Shown here piece by piece: positions 35,776-43,716 of a stretch of DNA of 64,000 nucleotides. The stretch spans positions 47,793 to 111,792 of the forward strand of contig NZ_JAERQJ010000009.1 in the NCBI RefSeq assembly GCF_016735115.1, read 5' to 3'. The first letter of the stretch is position 1. Each line of letters begins with the position of its first letter. The notes beneath the pieces were generated by a model. It did not search any database and was not told the DNA's origin. It was given only the letters and a program-made list of their open reading frames with translations. The position numbers were made by a program, and so were the translations under genes. This stretch comes from Aquimarina mytili. Lineage in GTDB: Bacteria; Bacteroidota; Bacteroidia; Flavobacteriales; Flavobacteriaceae.

Positions 35776-36444
35776 ATGACCAAACAGGAAAAGATAGAGT
35801 TTACTATAAAAACACTTCAAGAACTATATCCAAAGATACCCATACCATTAGACCACAAAGACCCATACACATTACTTATAGCGGTATTAATGAGTGCTCA
35901 GAGCACCGATGTAAGGGTGAATCAAATTACCCCTCTTTTATTTGAAAGAGCAGATAATCCGTATGCCATGATTAGATTATCTGTAGAAGAAATCAGAGAA
36001 ATCATAAAACCAGTTGGATTAAGTCCAATGAAATCGAAGGGAATACATGGGTTATCAAAAATTTTAATAGAAAAACATAATGGTGAGGTTCCCCAGAGTT
36101 TTGAGGCTTTAGAGGAACTACCTGCTGTCGGACACAAAACCGCAAGTGTAGTTATGTCGCAAGCCTTTGGAGTTCCTGCTTTTCCTGTAGATACACATAT
36201 CCATCGTTTAATGTATCGTTGGGGGTTTAGTAATGGAAAAAATGTAACACAAACAGAAAAAGATGCGAAGCGTTTGTTTCCTAAAGAGTTATGGAATGAT
36301 CTTCATCTTCAAATCATATGGTACGGAAGAGAGTATTCTCCGGCTCGCGGATGGAATTTGGATAAAGATATTATCACGAAAACGATAGGTAGAAAAACGG
36401 TTTTAGAAGAGTACAATAAAACAAAAAAGCCTATTAAAAAATAG
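35776..36444 (+). CDS. nth: endonuclease III (DNA glycosylase/AP lyase) without Fe-S cluster
   Basis: 222 aa. Removes oxidised pyrimidines and cleaves AP sites in base excision repair. The HhH motif LPAVGHKTA carries the catalytic Lys (about 121) and VDTHIHRL the Asp (about 139), both intact, as is LLIAVLMSAQSTD. The C-terminal Cys-X6-Cys-X2-Cys-X5-Cys cluster of E. coli Nth is absent: the corresponding YSPARGWNLDKDIITKTIGR has no cysteine and the whole protein has none. The function is therefore probably retained in an Fe-S-free form. The stop lies inside the terminator stem at 36423-36450. Confidence 0.93.
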   Translation: MTKQEKIEFTIKTLQELYPKIPIPLDHKDPYTLLIAVLMSAQSTDVRVNQITPLLFERADNPYAMIRLSVEEIREIIKPVGLSPMKSKGIHGLSKILIEKHNGEVPQSFEALEELPAVGHKTASVVMSQAFGVPAFPVDTHIHRLMYRWGFSNGKNVTQTEKDAKRLFPKELWNDLHLQIIWYGREYSPARGWNLDKDIITKTIGRKTVLEEYNKTKKPIKK

Positions 36445-36450
36445 GCTTTA
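36423..36450. terminator. bidirectional terminator, nth and the 49-aa gene
   Basis: Stem AAAGCCTATT/AATAGGCTTT (36426-36435 with 36440-36449), loop AAAA. It overlaps the end of nth and faces the minus-strand small gene. Confidence 0.75.
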
Positions 36451-36459
36451 GTTTAGTTT

Positions 36460-36609
36460 TTAGTTTAAAATCGTTTCAAATTTTAAATCGTTATACTCAA
36501 TAACGTTTAAAGATTTTGAATAATTCAGAAGAAAATCTATTGTTTTTCTTCTAGGTACTAAATTTTGTGTTTCTTCTTTTTCAGAAGGCTTAAAGTAAAA
36601 TTTTGCCAT
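36460..36609 (-). CDS. conserved small protein, 49 aa
   Basis: Reads from ATG 36609 to TAA at 36462-36460: MAKFYFKPSEKEETQNLVPR followed by a basic patch RK, then IDFLLNYSKSLNVIEYN. It is too short for a default ORF search. The charge pattern (basic N-terminal half, amphipathic helix) and its position 73 bp downstream of the ECF sigma gene, on the same strand and before a terminator, support a real gene. I recall similar 48-50-aa proteins in Flavobacteriaceae at this place. Function unknown; co-transcription with the sigma factor is likely. Confidence 0.7.
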   Translation of the reverse strand: MAKFYFKPSEKEETQNLVPRRKTIDFLLNYSKSLNVIEYNDLKFETILN

Positions 36610-36682
36610 ATTATATAATCTTAAATTAGGGTTATTTAAAATAATAACGGCAAAAATTAAACTTTATTACATAAAACAGTTA

Positions 36683-37267
36683 TTAATTTGTTAAAACTAT
36701 ATTATTTTTTTCTATAACCTTTCTCAAGTTGATTAAAGCATATCTCATTCTTCCTAATGCAGTATTAATACTAACACCAGTTTTATCGGATATTTCTTTG
36801 AAACTCATATCCTTATACATACGCATTACCAGTACTTCTTTTTGATCGTCTGGTAATTCTTGTATTAAAGCACGTAAATCTTCTTCTACTTGATCTTTAA
36901 TGATTCTTCTTTCGGCATTAAGGTTTCCATCGCTGATAACAGAAAAAATACTAAATTCTCCATTATCCTCAAATTTCGGCATACGATTACCTTTTCTAAA
37001 GTGATCTATAACCAAATTATGAGCTATACGCATTACCCAAGGAAGAAATTTTCCTTCTTCATTATACTTACCATTTTTAAGCGTACGAATTACTTTAATA
37101 AAAGTATCTTGAAAAATATCCTCAGATATATCTCTATCAAATACTTTTGAATAGATAAAACTATAAATACGTTGCTTATGTCTTTCGATTAAAATAGATA
37201 AGGCACCTTCGTTACCTTTGATGTAGTCATTAACCAGAACTGCGTCTGTTAGGGTGTAATCCTTCAT
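36683..37267 (-). CDS. ECF sigma-70 factor
   Basis: 194 aa. Region 2 has IERHKQRIYSFIYSKVFDRD and DIFQDTFIKVIRTLKNGKYN with the core-binding and -10 recognition helices, then PWVMRIAHNLVIDHFRKGNR; region 4 HTH is PDDQKEVLVMRMYKDMSFKE ISDKTGVSINTALGRMRYAL. No anti-sigma gene is adjacent, so it may be a housekeeping-type ECF with global targets. A promoter candidate lies about 110 bp upstream. The small 49-aa gene follows. Confidence 0.92.
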   Translation of the reverse strand: MKDYTLTDAVLVNDYIKGNEGALSILIERHKQRIYSFIYSKVFDRDISEDIFQDTFIKVIRTLKNGKYNEEGKFLPWVMRIAHNLVIDHFRKGNRMPKFEDNGEFSIFSVISDGNLNAERRIIKDQVEEDLRALIQELPDDQKEVLVMRMYKDMSFKEISDKTGVSINTALGRMRYALINLRKVIEKNNIVLTN

Positions 37268-37376
37268 ACGTTTACTTATTTTAGTACCAACAAGCTTGGG
37301 GCTCGGGCTATGTTAAACTTAAAAAGTAAAAGTATTCCGTATAGGCAGTTTCTTTAAATTTGGTTTATTAATGGGG

Positions 37377-37405
37377 CTAAGATAATAACAATCATTTAAA
37401 AACAA
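37377..37405 (-). promoter_or_regulatory. promoter candidate for the ECF sigma gene
   Basis: On the minus strand TTG (37405-37403), an 18-bp spacer, TATCTTAG (37384-37377; one mismatch to TAnnTTTG). This leaves a leader of about 100 nt before the ATG at 37267. Confidence 0.35.
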
Positions 37406-37475
37406 AGAATTTTCTGTTAATTTTTTTAACTAAACTTTCATTATCAATAGGTTATAATACTTATTTGGTAATCAT

Positions 37476-37483
37476 TATCTTTG
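37476..37483 (+). promoter_or_regulatory. -7 box of uvrA
   Basis: TATCTTTG is an exact TAnnTTTG, 21 bp before ATG 37505. It shows that the TTG at 37481 is promoter sequence, not the start codon. Confidence 0.45.
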
Positions 37484-37504
37484 CGCTCTTACCGCATATT
37501 TACT

Positions 37505-40285
37505 ATGATTCAAGACATTACTAGCATAGATCCTAAGCATAATATAATTATTAAAGGTGCTAAACTTCACAACCTGAAAGATTTAGATGCCATTATACCA
37601 CGTAACAAACTGGTAGTCATTACCGGACTATCGGGATCCGGAAAATCAAGTTTGGCTTTTGATACCTTGTACGCAGAAGGTCAACGTAGGTATGTTGAGA
37701 GTCTATCATCATATGCAAGACAATTTTTGGGACGTTTAAACAAACCGAAGGTAGATTACATAAAAGGTATAGCCCCTGCGATAGCTATAGAACAAAAAGT
37801 AAACTCTACTAACCCAAGATCGACGGTAGGCACTACTACAGAAATATATGATTATCTAAAACTACTTTTTGCAAGGATTGGAAAAACATACTCCCCTATT
37901 TCTGGTAATCAGGTCAAAAAAGACAGAGTTACCGATGTAATAGAATATGTAAAATCCTTTGATGAAGGAGAAAAACTATTACTTCTTGCTCCTATTCTTA
38001 TAGAAGAAGGCCGAACTATAGAAGGGAAACTAAAAGTATTACAACAACAGGGATTTGCCAGGGTAAAGGTTAACGATACCATCAATAGAATAGAAGAGGC
38101 TGCCGTGAATGAAAAAGATACTATTCATCTAGTGGTTGATCGAATTGTAAAAAAAGACGATGAAGATTTTTATAATCGCTTGGGAGATGCTGTAGATTCT
38201 GCTTTTTTTGAGGGTAAAGGTACTTGCATCATAGAAAAACTAAGTGATCAAAGTCAGCGGCAGTTTAGCAACAAATTCGAATTGGATGGATTAACTTTTC
38301 TCGAACCCAATGTACACCTATTCAGTTTCAATAACCCATATGGAGCATGTCCAGAATGCGAAGGTTATGGAGATGTTATCGGTATAGATGAAGATCTTGT
38401 GATCCCAAATACTGCTTTAAGTGTATTTGAAGGAGCCGTTTTTCCTTGGAAAGGCGATAGCATGAGCTGGTACAAAGATCAATTAATAAACAGTGCATAC
38501 AAATTCGATTTTCCTATCCATAAACCTTATTTCGAACTATCACAAGAGCAAAAAGAATTGCTTTGGTCGGGTAATGATTTTTTTGAAGGAATAAATGACT
38601 TCTTTAAAGAATTAGAAGCCAAAGCCTATAAAATACAAAATCGTGTAATGCTTTCGCGCTATCGCGGAAAAACAAAATGCAATACCTGCAAAGGAAAACG
38701 ATTACGACAAGAAGCAAATTATGTGAAAGTTGGTGACGCTACCCTTACAGATCTTGTTGAGATGCCTTTAAATGAACTTGCTGATTTTTTTAAAGGACTT
38801 ACGCTCAATAAATATGATTCTAAAATAGCAAAACGACTTCTCAAAGAAATTAATAGCCGACTAGAGTTTCTACAAAATGTTGGATTAGAATATCTTACAC
38901 TTAATAGAAGATCAAACACGCTTTCAGGTGGAGAATCACAACGTATCAACCTTGCTACATCATTAGGAAGTAGCCTAGTAGGCTCTATGTATATACTAGA
39001 CGAGCCAAGTATAGGCCTACATCCCAAAGACACCGAAAAGTTAATCAAAGTACTAGAATCACTAAGAGATCTGGGCAATACTGTAATCGTAGTAGAACAT
39101 GACGAAGATATCATGAAAGCTGCCGATGAAATTATAGATATTGGACCCGAAGCCGGAACCTATGGAGGTCATGTAGTAGCTACCGGTGATTTTAACGAGA
39201 TCCTAAGAGCAGAATCACTAACGGCAAAATACCTTAATGGGCAACTTGAGATTGAAGTTCCGGAAAATAGAAGAACGTCAAAATATTATTTAGAAATTAT
39301 TGGCGCCCGAGAAAATAACCTCAATAATATTGATGTAAAAGTTCCTTTAGGTGTGTTTACTGCTATTACCGGTGTTTCTGGTAGCGGTAAAAGTACGTTA
39401 GTTAAGAAAATTATCTACCCTTCTGTACTAAAGCAATTAGGAGGATATGGTGAAAAAGCTGGACAATTTACCGAGCTTAAAGGAAACTATAGCAATATCA
39501 AAAATGTAGAATTTATAGATCAAAACCCTATCGGAAGATCATCTCGCTCAAACCCTGTAACGTATATAAAGGCCTATGATGATATTCGTTCACTATTTGC
39601 CAACCAGAAATTATCGGGTATACGAAACTATAAATCCAAGCACTTCTCATTTAATGTAGATGGTGGCCGATGTGAAACTTGTAAAGGCGAAGGCGAAGTA
39701 ACTATCGAAATGCAATTCATGGCGGATGTGCATCTTGAGTGCGAAACTTGTGGTGGAAAACGTTTCAAAAAAGATGTGCTTGAAGTTACTTTTCATGATA
39801 AGAACATCCATGACATACTCACCATGACAATCGATAATGCTATCGATTTTTTCACAGAACATAATCAAACCAAAATTCAAAGGAAATTACAACCCTTGCA
39901 AGATGTTGGATTGGGATATGTACAATTGGGTCAGAGTTCCTCTACTCTATCTGGTGGTGAAGCTCAACGAATTAAGCTTGCTTCTTTCTTAGTCAAGGGA
40001 AATACAAAAGATAAGGCCCTCTTTATTTTTGATGAACCAACCACAGGGTTACATTTTCATGATATCAAAAAATTACTGAAATCATTTAATGAGTTAATAA
40101 ACAAAGGACATTCAATACTCGTTATCGAACATAATCTTGACTTGGTCAAATGCGCAGATTATATTATCGATCTGGGTCTCGAAGGTGGTAAAAATGGAGG
40201 AAACATCATTGCCTATGGCACCCCAGAAGAAGTTATCCAAAATAAAGATTCTTATACCGGGCAATATTTGAAAGAAAAACTTTAA
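37505..40285 (+). CDS. uvrA: excinuclease ABC subunit A
   Basis: 926 aa from ATG 37505 (MIQDITSIDPKHNI); an in-frame TTG 24 bp upstream lies in the promoter and is rejected. Damage-recognition ATPase of nucleotide excision repair, dimer working with UvrB. Two ABC modules: Walker A GLSGSGKSS and signature LSGGESQR, then Walker A GVSGSGKST and LSGGEAQR. Zinc modules are CPECEGYG with CNTCKGKRLR, and CETCKGEGEV with CETCGGKRF. Full length for the family. Single gene. Confidence 0.98.
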   Translation: MIQDITSIDPKHNIIIKGAKLHNLKDLDAIIPRNKLVVITGLSGSGKSSLAFDTLYAEGQRRYVESLSSYARQFLGRLNKPKVDYIKGIAPAIAIEQKVNSTNPRSTVGTTTEIYDYLKLLFARIGKTYSPISGNQVKKDRVTDVIEYVKSFDEGEKLLLLAPILIEEGRTIEGKLKVLQQQGFARVKVNDTINRIEEAAVNEKDTIHLVVDRIVKKDDEDFYNRLGDAVDSAFFEGKGTCIIEKLSDQSQRQFSNKFELDGLTFLEPNVHLFSFNNPYGACPECEGYGDVIGIDEDLVIPNTALSVFEGAVFPWKGDSMSWYKDQLINSAYKFDFPIHKPYFELSQEQKELLWSGNDFFEGINDFFKELEAKAYKIQNRVMLSRYRGKTKCNTCKGKRLRQEANYVKVGDATLTDLVEMPLNELADFFKGLTLNKYDSKIAKRLLKEINSRLEFLQNVGLEYLTLNRRSNTLSGGESQRINLATSLGSSLVGSMYILDEPSIGLHPKDTEKLIKVLESLRDLGNTVIVVEHDEDIMKAADEIIDIGPEAGTYGGHVVATGDFNEILRAESLTAKYLNGQLEIEVPENRRTSKYYLEIIGARENNLNNIDVKVPLGVFTAITGVSGSGKSTLVKKIIYPSVLKQLGGYGEKAGQFTELKGNYSNIKNVEFIDQNPIGRSSRSNPVTYIKAYDDIRSLFANQKLSGIRNYKSKHFSFNVDGGRCETCKGEGEVTIEMQFMADVHLECETCGGKRFKKDVLEVTFHDKNIHDILTMTIDNAIDFFTEHNQTKIQRKLQPLQDVGLGYVQLGQSSSTLSGGEAQRIKLASFLVKGNTKDKALFIFDEPTTGLHFHDIKKLLKSFNELINKGHSILVIEHNLDLVKCADYIIDLGLEGGKNGGNIIAYGTPEEVIQNKDSYTGQYLKEKL

Positions 40286-40401
40286 AAACTGCATAGATAG
40301 TACTTAGACGAGTTTAAATATTAACACTATTCTAATATTTCAGGATGTAATGTACTACTAATCGTTTCGGCTAAGAACATATAATTTTTAAAACCAAAAA
40401 A

Positions 40402-41046
40402 ATGTCTCTTACCACTGATTTAAAAGCCAGAGCTGCACAATCTGCCACAAAATACCCAGAAGCAACTCACAAAATAATGAATGACGGAATACAAGCCGTT
40501 CGCAATGCAAAACTTGTTGCTAATGCTCTAAAAACTGGAGATTATATTCCAGAGATAACACTTCCAAATGCGGCAAATAAAAACATATCGGTTCAAGAAT
40601 TATTGCTGGATAAAAAAGTTGTCCTTTCCTTTTACCGAGGTGGCTGGTGCCCCTATTGCAATTTAGAATTAAAGGCATTGCAAGAGGCACTACCACAGTT
40701 CGAAAAACTTGGAGCTACTCTCGTGGCTATAAGTCCCGAAACTCCAGATAACTCTTTAACAACTTCAGAAAAAAATAACCTTAGTTTTGAAGTACTTTCT
40801 GATATCGATAATACTATAGCCAAAACATTTAACCTTGCTTTTACTCTGCCCGATGATTTAATTCATATATATCATGGATTTGGAATAGATCTAGAAATAA
40901 GCAACGGAAATATAAATCAACAACTTCCTATAGCCGCTACCTATATTATTGATCAAAATGGTAGAATCATTTATGATTTTATCGTAGAAGATTATAAAGA
41001 AAGAGCGGATCCTCAGGAAATTATTAACTTTTTGAAAAGCAATTAA
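40402..41046 (+). CDS. peroxiredoxin-like AhpC/TSA-family protein
   Basis: 214 aa. A thioredoxin-fold peroxiredoxin-like protein. The active region VVLSFYRGGWCPYCNLELKA holds CPYC (Cys about 83 and 86), followed by ATLVAISPETPDNSL. It has an N-terminal helical extension of about 45 residues. The C-terminal AATYIIDQNGRIIYDFIVED is typical. The CxxC arrangement is closer to the PRX-like2/redoxin branch than to AhpC itself. Cytoplasmic; probably acts in peroxide or disulphide metabolism. Confidence 0.85.
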   Translation: MSLTTDLKARAAQSATKYPEATHKIMNDGIQAVRNAKLVANALKTGDYIPEITLPNAANKNISVQELLLDKKVVLSFYRGGWCPYCNLELKALQEALPQFEKLGATLVAISPETPDNSLTTSEKNNLSFEVLSDIDNTIAKTFNLAFTLPDDLIHIYHGFGIDLEISNGNINQQLPIAATYIIDQNGRIIYDFIVEDYKERADPQEIINFLKSN

Positions 41047-41078
41047 TTAACCTGAATTTTTCATTACTTAAAAATTTT

Positions 41079-41094
41079 TGGCACGCCATTTGAA
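41079..41094 (+). promoter_or_regulatory. sigma-54-like promoter
   Basis: TGGCACGCCATTTGAA matches the -24/-12 consensus TGGCACG-N4-TTGC(A/T) at every position except the second base of GC, which is A here; the GG-to-G spacing of 10 bp is exact. It is preceded by T and sits about 68 bp before the ATG at 41163. No RpoN or enhancer-binding protein is in the window. Confidence 0.55.
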
Positions 41095-41162
41095 ACTGTA
41101 CTAATCAAATAGCGGAAGCCGAAAAGCTAATGAGTAGGCATAAACCCGAAAACATTTAAGTT

Positions 41163-41834
41163 ATGAAAAAAATGGTACTTTTTATTGCAGCTTTGTTACT
41201 CGTAGGAACAACTGCACAGGCAGCCGATCACAAACACTCGGATCACCATGATAGGGTTGCAAAACGCTATCACCACAAACAGCCAATTACCTTTGTAGAG
41301 GGTGGTGTAAAATTCTTTGTCTATCCAAATGGGGAAATAGATTTTAAAATTCTTAAAAGAGGAGTTAGATCCAGACATGCCAATTGGAACAACAATCGAT
41401 ACAATACCCCAGGATCGTATGGATATTATAACAGACCATACTATAATAATAGAGGTATTAAATATGATTACTATGGTAGACTCAAGAAGGTAGGACCGAA
41501 TTATATTAGTTATACCAGATATGATAAAGTGCGAAGAATTGGTGGTGTTTATATGAGATACAATCGAAGAGGTTTACTGTCTCGGGTAGGAGGATTACAG
41601 ATTTACTATAACAGATATGGCGTTATTAAATATGTAGATGGAAATGTTCATTATGATGGATGTGGATATTGTGGAGTAACCGGTTGTTCTGTAACCCATG
41701 ATCCTTATTATAATCAAAACTGGAAATCAAAATATAAAAGGCAGGATCATGATGATGATGACCACTATTACAAAAACAGAAAAAGAAAGAAAAAATATTA
41801 TGATGACGACAATGATGATGACGATGATGATTAA
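41163..41834 (+). CDS. secreted Tyr/Asp-rich protein
   Basis: 223 aa with a signal peptide (about 1-20, AQAADHKH). The mature protein begins His-rich, then carries several Tyr/Arg/Gly units (YYGRLKKVGPNYISY, YNRRGLLSRVGGLQIYYNRYG) suggesting short beta repeats. It has CGYCGVTGC near residue 165 and ends in a Lys/Arg block and an Asp run of 7 with only one Asn/other break. The histidines and aspartates could bind metal ions, which is inference. The upstream sigma-54-like site and a strong terminator make it a single, specially regulated gene. No family recognised. Confidence 0.65.
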   Translation: MKKMVLFIAALLLVGTTAQAADHKHSDHHDRVAKRYHHKQPITFVEGGVKFFVYPNGEIDFKILKRGVRSRHANWNNNRYNTPGSYGYYNRPYYNNRGIKYDYYGRLKKVGPNYISYTRYDKVRRIGGVYMRYNRRGLLSRVGGLQIYYNRYGVIKYVDGNVHYDGCGYCGVTGCSVTHDPYYNQNWKSKYKRQDHDDDDHYYKNRKRKKKYYDDDNDDDDDD

Positions 41835-41866
41835 AATATAGATTTAGTTGTTGGTTAGTTGTTTAA

Positions 41867-41903
41867 GATCCCGTTACCTAAAGTATTTGGTAACGGGATT
41901 TTC
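41867..41903 (+). terminator. intrinsic terminator after the Tyr/Asp-rich gene
   Basis: An 11-bp stem ATCCCGTTACC/GGTAACGGGAT (41868-41878 with 41889-41899) followed by TTTTC. Confidence 0.8.
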
Positions 41904-41943
41904 TATGTTGGGCGTTCGGGCGGGCTATTCATTACAATTCCTC

Positions 41944-41999
41944 GCATTCTCTCTTCTAGCATCCTTCGACTCCGCTCTGGATACTAGAAGAGAGAATGC
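41944..41999. repeat. long inverted repeat, intergenic
   Basis: GCATTCTCTCTTCTAG (41944-41959) is perfectly complementary to CTAGAAGAGAGAATGC (41984-41999), a 16-bp stem. After one mismatch a 4-bp inner stem ATCC/GGAT follows. The loop contains TTCGACTCCGCTC, the kind of core found in flavobacterial palindromic intergenic repeats. It lies in a 350-bp gene-free stretch (41835-42184) and no T run follows. Confidence 0.75.
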
Positions 42000-42184
42000 T
42001 GCGGGATTTACATTGCTATCCCTAACGCAATTTTTATTCGATAATCGAGATTTGAATACTCCTAGAAGCTTATAGCCGTTTTTATTTAAGGGATATAAGA
42101 TTTTAAAGTCTTGTTAAGCTTTCTTCAAAAAGACAACCTTTATTCTATATTTATTACTTCACAATCAAAATCAAGCATACCAAT

Positions 42185-43279
42185 ATGAAATTCTACAGCA
42201 GTATTGTTCTACTTTTTGTTTTATCAATCACATCAATAATAGCTCAAAAAATGGAGTTTGAAGATTATGACCCTCCCTCTACTCTAGTAGTTCCTGAAAC
42301 AGAAGTCAAAAAAGCTAAATTTCCATTTATCGATGTACATAATCACCAATTTAGAATGCCAACTCAAAATCTGCAAGACCTTGTTAACGAGATGGATAAA
42401 CTTAATATGGCAGTAATGGTAAATCTATCCGGGAGAGGGCGCGGATCTGATGAACATCTTACCAAATCTCTGCAGAATGTAAAAACCAATTATCCGAATC
42501 GTTTTATTGTCTTTACAAACATTCGCCTTACTGGTATTGACGAACCCGGCTGGACAGAAAGAACCATTGCACAGATAGAAAAAGATGTAGCATTAGGCGC
42601 CAATGGACTCAAAATTTATAAAAGTCAAGGCATGGATAATAAAGACAGTAAGGGTAATCGCATCAAAATAGATGATCCACGTATTGGTCCGGTTTGGGAA
42701 AAATGTGGTGAGTTAGGTATCCCGGTACTTATTCATGCCGCAGATCCTAAATCGTTCTGGGATCCTCATGATAATCAAAATGAACGTTGGTTAGAGCTTA
42801 AACTAAAATCTCGTAGAAAAAGAGAGGCCAAGGTAACGGGATCCTGGGAAACCATAATACAAGAGCAGCACAATATCTTCAGAAAACATAAAAATACTAC
42901 GTTTATAAATGCACATCTGGGTTGGTATGGCAATAATCTGGCAAAACTTGCTGAGTTAATGGATCAAATACCCAATATGTATACCGAGATTGGTGCTGTG
43001 ATTGCAGAGCTGGGTCGACAACCCCGAAATGCCAAAGTCTTTTTAACCAAATATCAAGATCGCGTAATGTTTGGTAAAGACTCTTGGAATCCTCAAGAAT
43101 ATTACACCTATTTTAGAGTTTTAGAATCCAGCGATGAGTATTTTCCATATTATAAGCGCTATCATGCCTTTTGGAAAATGTATGGACTAGACCTTGATGA
43201 TGAAGTTTTGAAAAAGTTATACTATAAAAATGCTTTAAAAGTAATTCCGAATATAGATAAGAGTTTATTTCCAAAATAG
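42185..43279 (+). CDS. secreted amidohydrolase-family metallohydrolase
   Basis: 364 aa with a signal peptide (about 1-20, IIAQKM). TIM-barrel amidohydrolase_2 family: IDVHNHQFRMP carries the HxH ligands (about 50-54), further ligands are in VLIHAADPKSF and FINAHLGWYGN, and the Asp in MFGKDSWNPQEY. No substrate can be read; relatives act on aromatic carboxylates or small amides. Its location in the envelope is unusual for the superfamily. It stands alone. Confidence 0.82.
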   Translation: MKFYSSIVLLFVLSITSIIAQKMEFEDYDPPSTLVVPETEVKKAKFPFIDVHNHQFRMPTQNLQDLVNEMDKLNMAVMVNLSGRGRGSDEHLTKSLQNVKTNYPNRFIVFTNIRLTGIDEPGWTERTIAQIEKDVALGANGLKIYKSQGMDNKDSKGNRIKIDDPRIGPVWEKCGELGIPVLIHAADPKSFWDPHDNQNERWLELKLKSRRKREAKVTGSWETIIQEQHNIFRKHKNTTFINAHLGWYGNNLAKLAELMDQIPNMYTEIGAVIAELGRQPRNAKVFLTKYQDRVMFGKDSWNPQEYYTYFRVLESSDEYFPYYKRYHAFWKMYGLDLDDEVLKKLYYKNALKVIPNIDKSLFPK

Positions 43280-43441
43280 GATATTCTACATAAAACCTTA
43301 AAACCAATGACTTACATTTATATTTTCATTTGAAAAATGTATATTTATCATAACTTGTAACCTAAGTGATCAAAGATTACAGACACAATTCCTGAGTGTC
43401 TTTAATGTTCAGGTATATTCTTAAAATCTAAAATTCAAAAC

Positions 43442-43615
43442 ATGAAAAATCAGAAAAAAGATCTGAAATTAGTTTTATCTAAACAAACGATTTCTAAGCT
43501 TAATTCAATGTCCTTAATAAAAGGAGGAGGAGGAAATACCGCTAGTCAAAATTGTGGTACTAGTGTACAAGGAAAAGGTTGTCAAGCGGACAACACTAAT
43601 TATTGTGATCATTAA
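43442..43615 (+). CDS. GG-leader ribosomal natural-product precursor, lanthipeptide-like
   Basis: 57 aa, from ATG 43442 to TAA 43613-43615, too short for a default ORF search. The leader (about 1-29) is Lys/Leu-rich with LKLVLSKQTISKLNSMSLIK followed by GGGG, the form of Bacteroidota GG-leader precursors that NCBI calls class I lanthipeptide (I also recall TIGR04149). The core NTASQNCGTSVQGKGCQ ... NYCDH has three Cys (38, 47, 55) and several Ser/Thr, consistent with thioether or disulphide cross-links. No LanB/LanC, peptidase or exporter gene is in the window, so maturation enzymes are elsewhere or absent. A bidirectional terminator follows. Confidence 0.75.
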   Translation: MKNQKKDLKLVLSKQTISKLNSMSLIKGGGGNTASQNCGTSVQGKGCQADNTNYCDH

Positions 43616-43680
43616 AATCAAGAAAGATCTTGATTTGATTCAAAAATTAAATAAAAACCGATTTTCAAGTAAAAATCATA

Positions 43681-43716
43681 AAAAGCCAGGATTATAAATT
43701 CTGGCTTTTTTTTCTA
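43681..43716. terminator. bidirectional terminator, precursor peptide and CHAT gene
   Basis: AAAAGCCAG (43681-43689) pairs with CTGGCTTTT (43701-43709), extended inward by a G-T and A-T pairs, and is followed by a T run. The stop of the convergent CHAT gene lies within it. Confidence 0.85.

Noticed and set aside
37481..37504. TTG start extending uvrA by 8 residues
   Set aside because: The TTG belongs to the promoter box TATCTTTG; the conserved UvrA start is at ATG 37505.
41848..42075. 75-codon plus-strand ORF after the Tyr/Asp-rich gene
   Set aside because: It runs through a terminator and the 16-bp inverted repeat, and the protein has no domain-like pattern. It is a by-product of the repeat.
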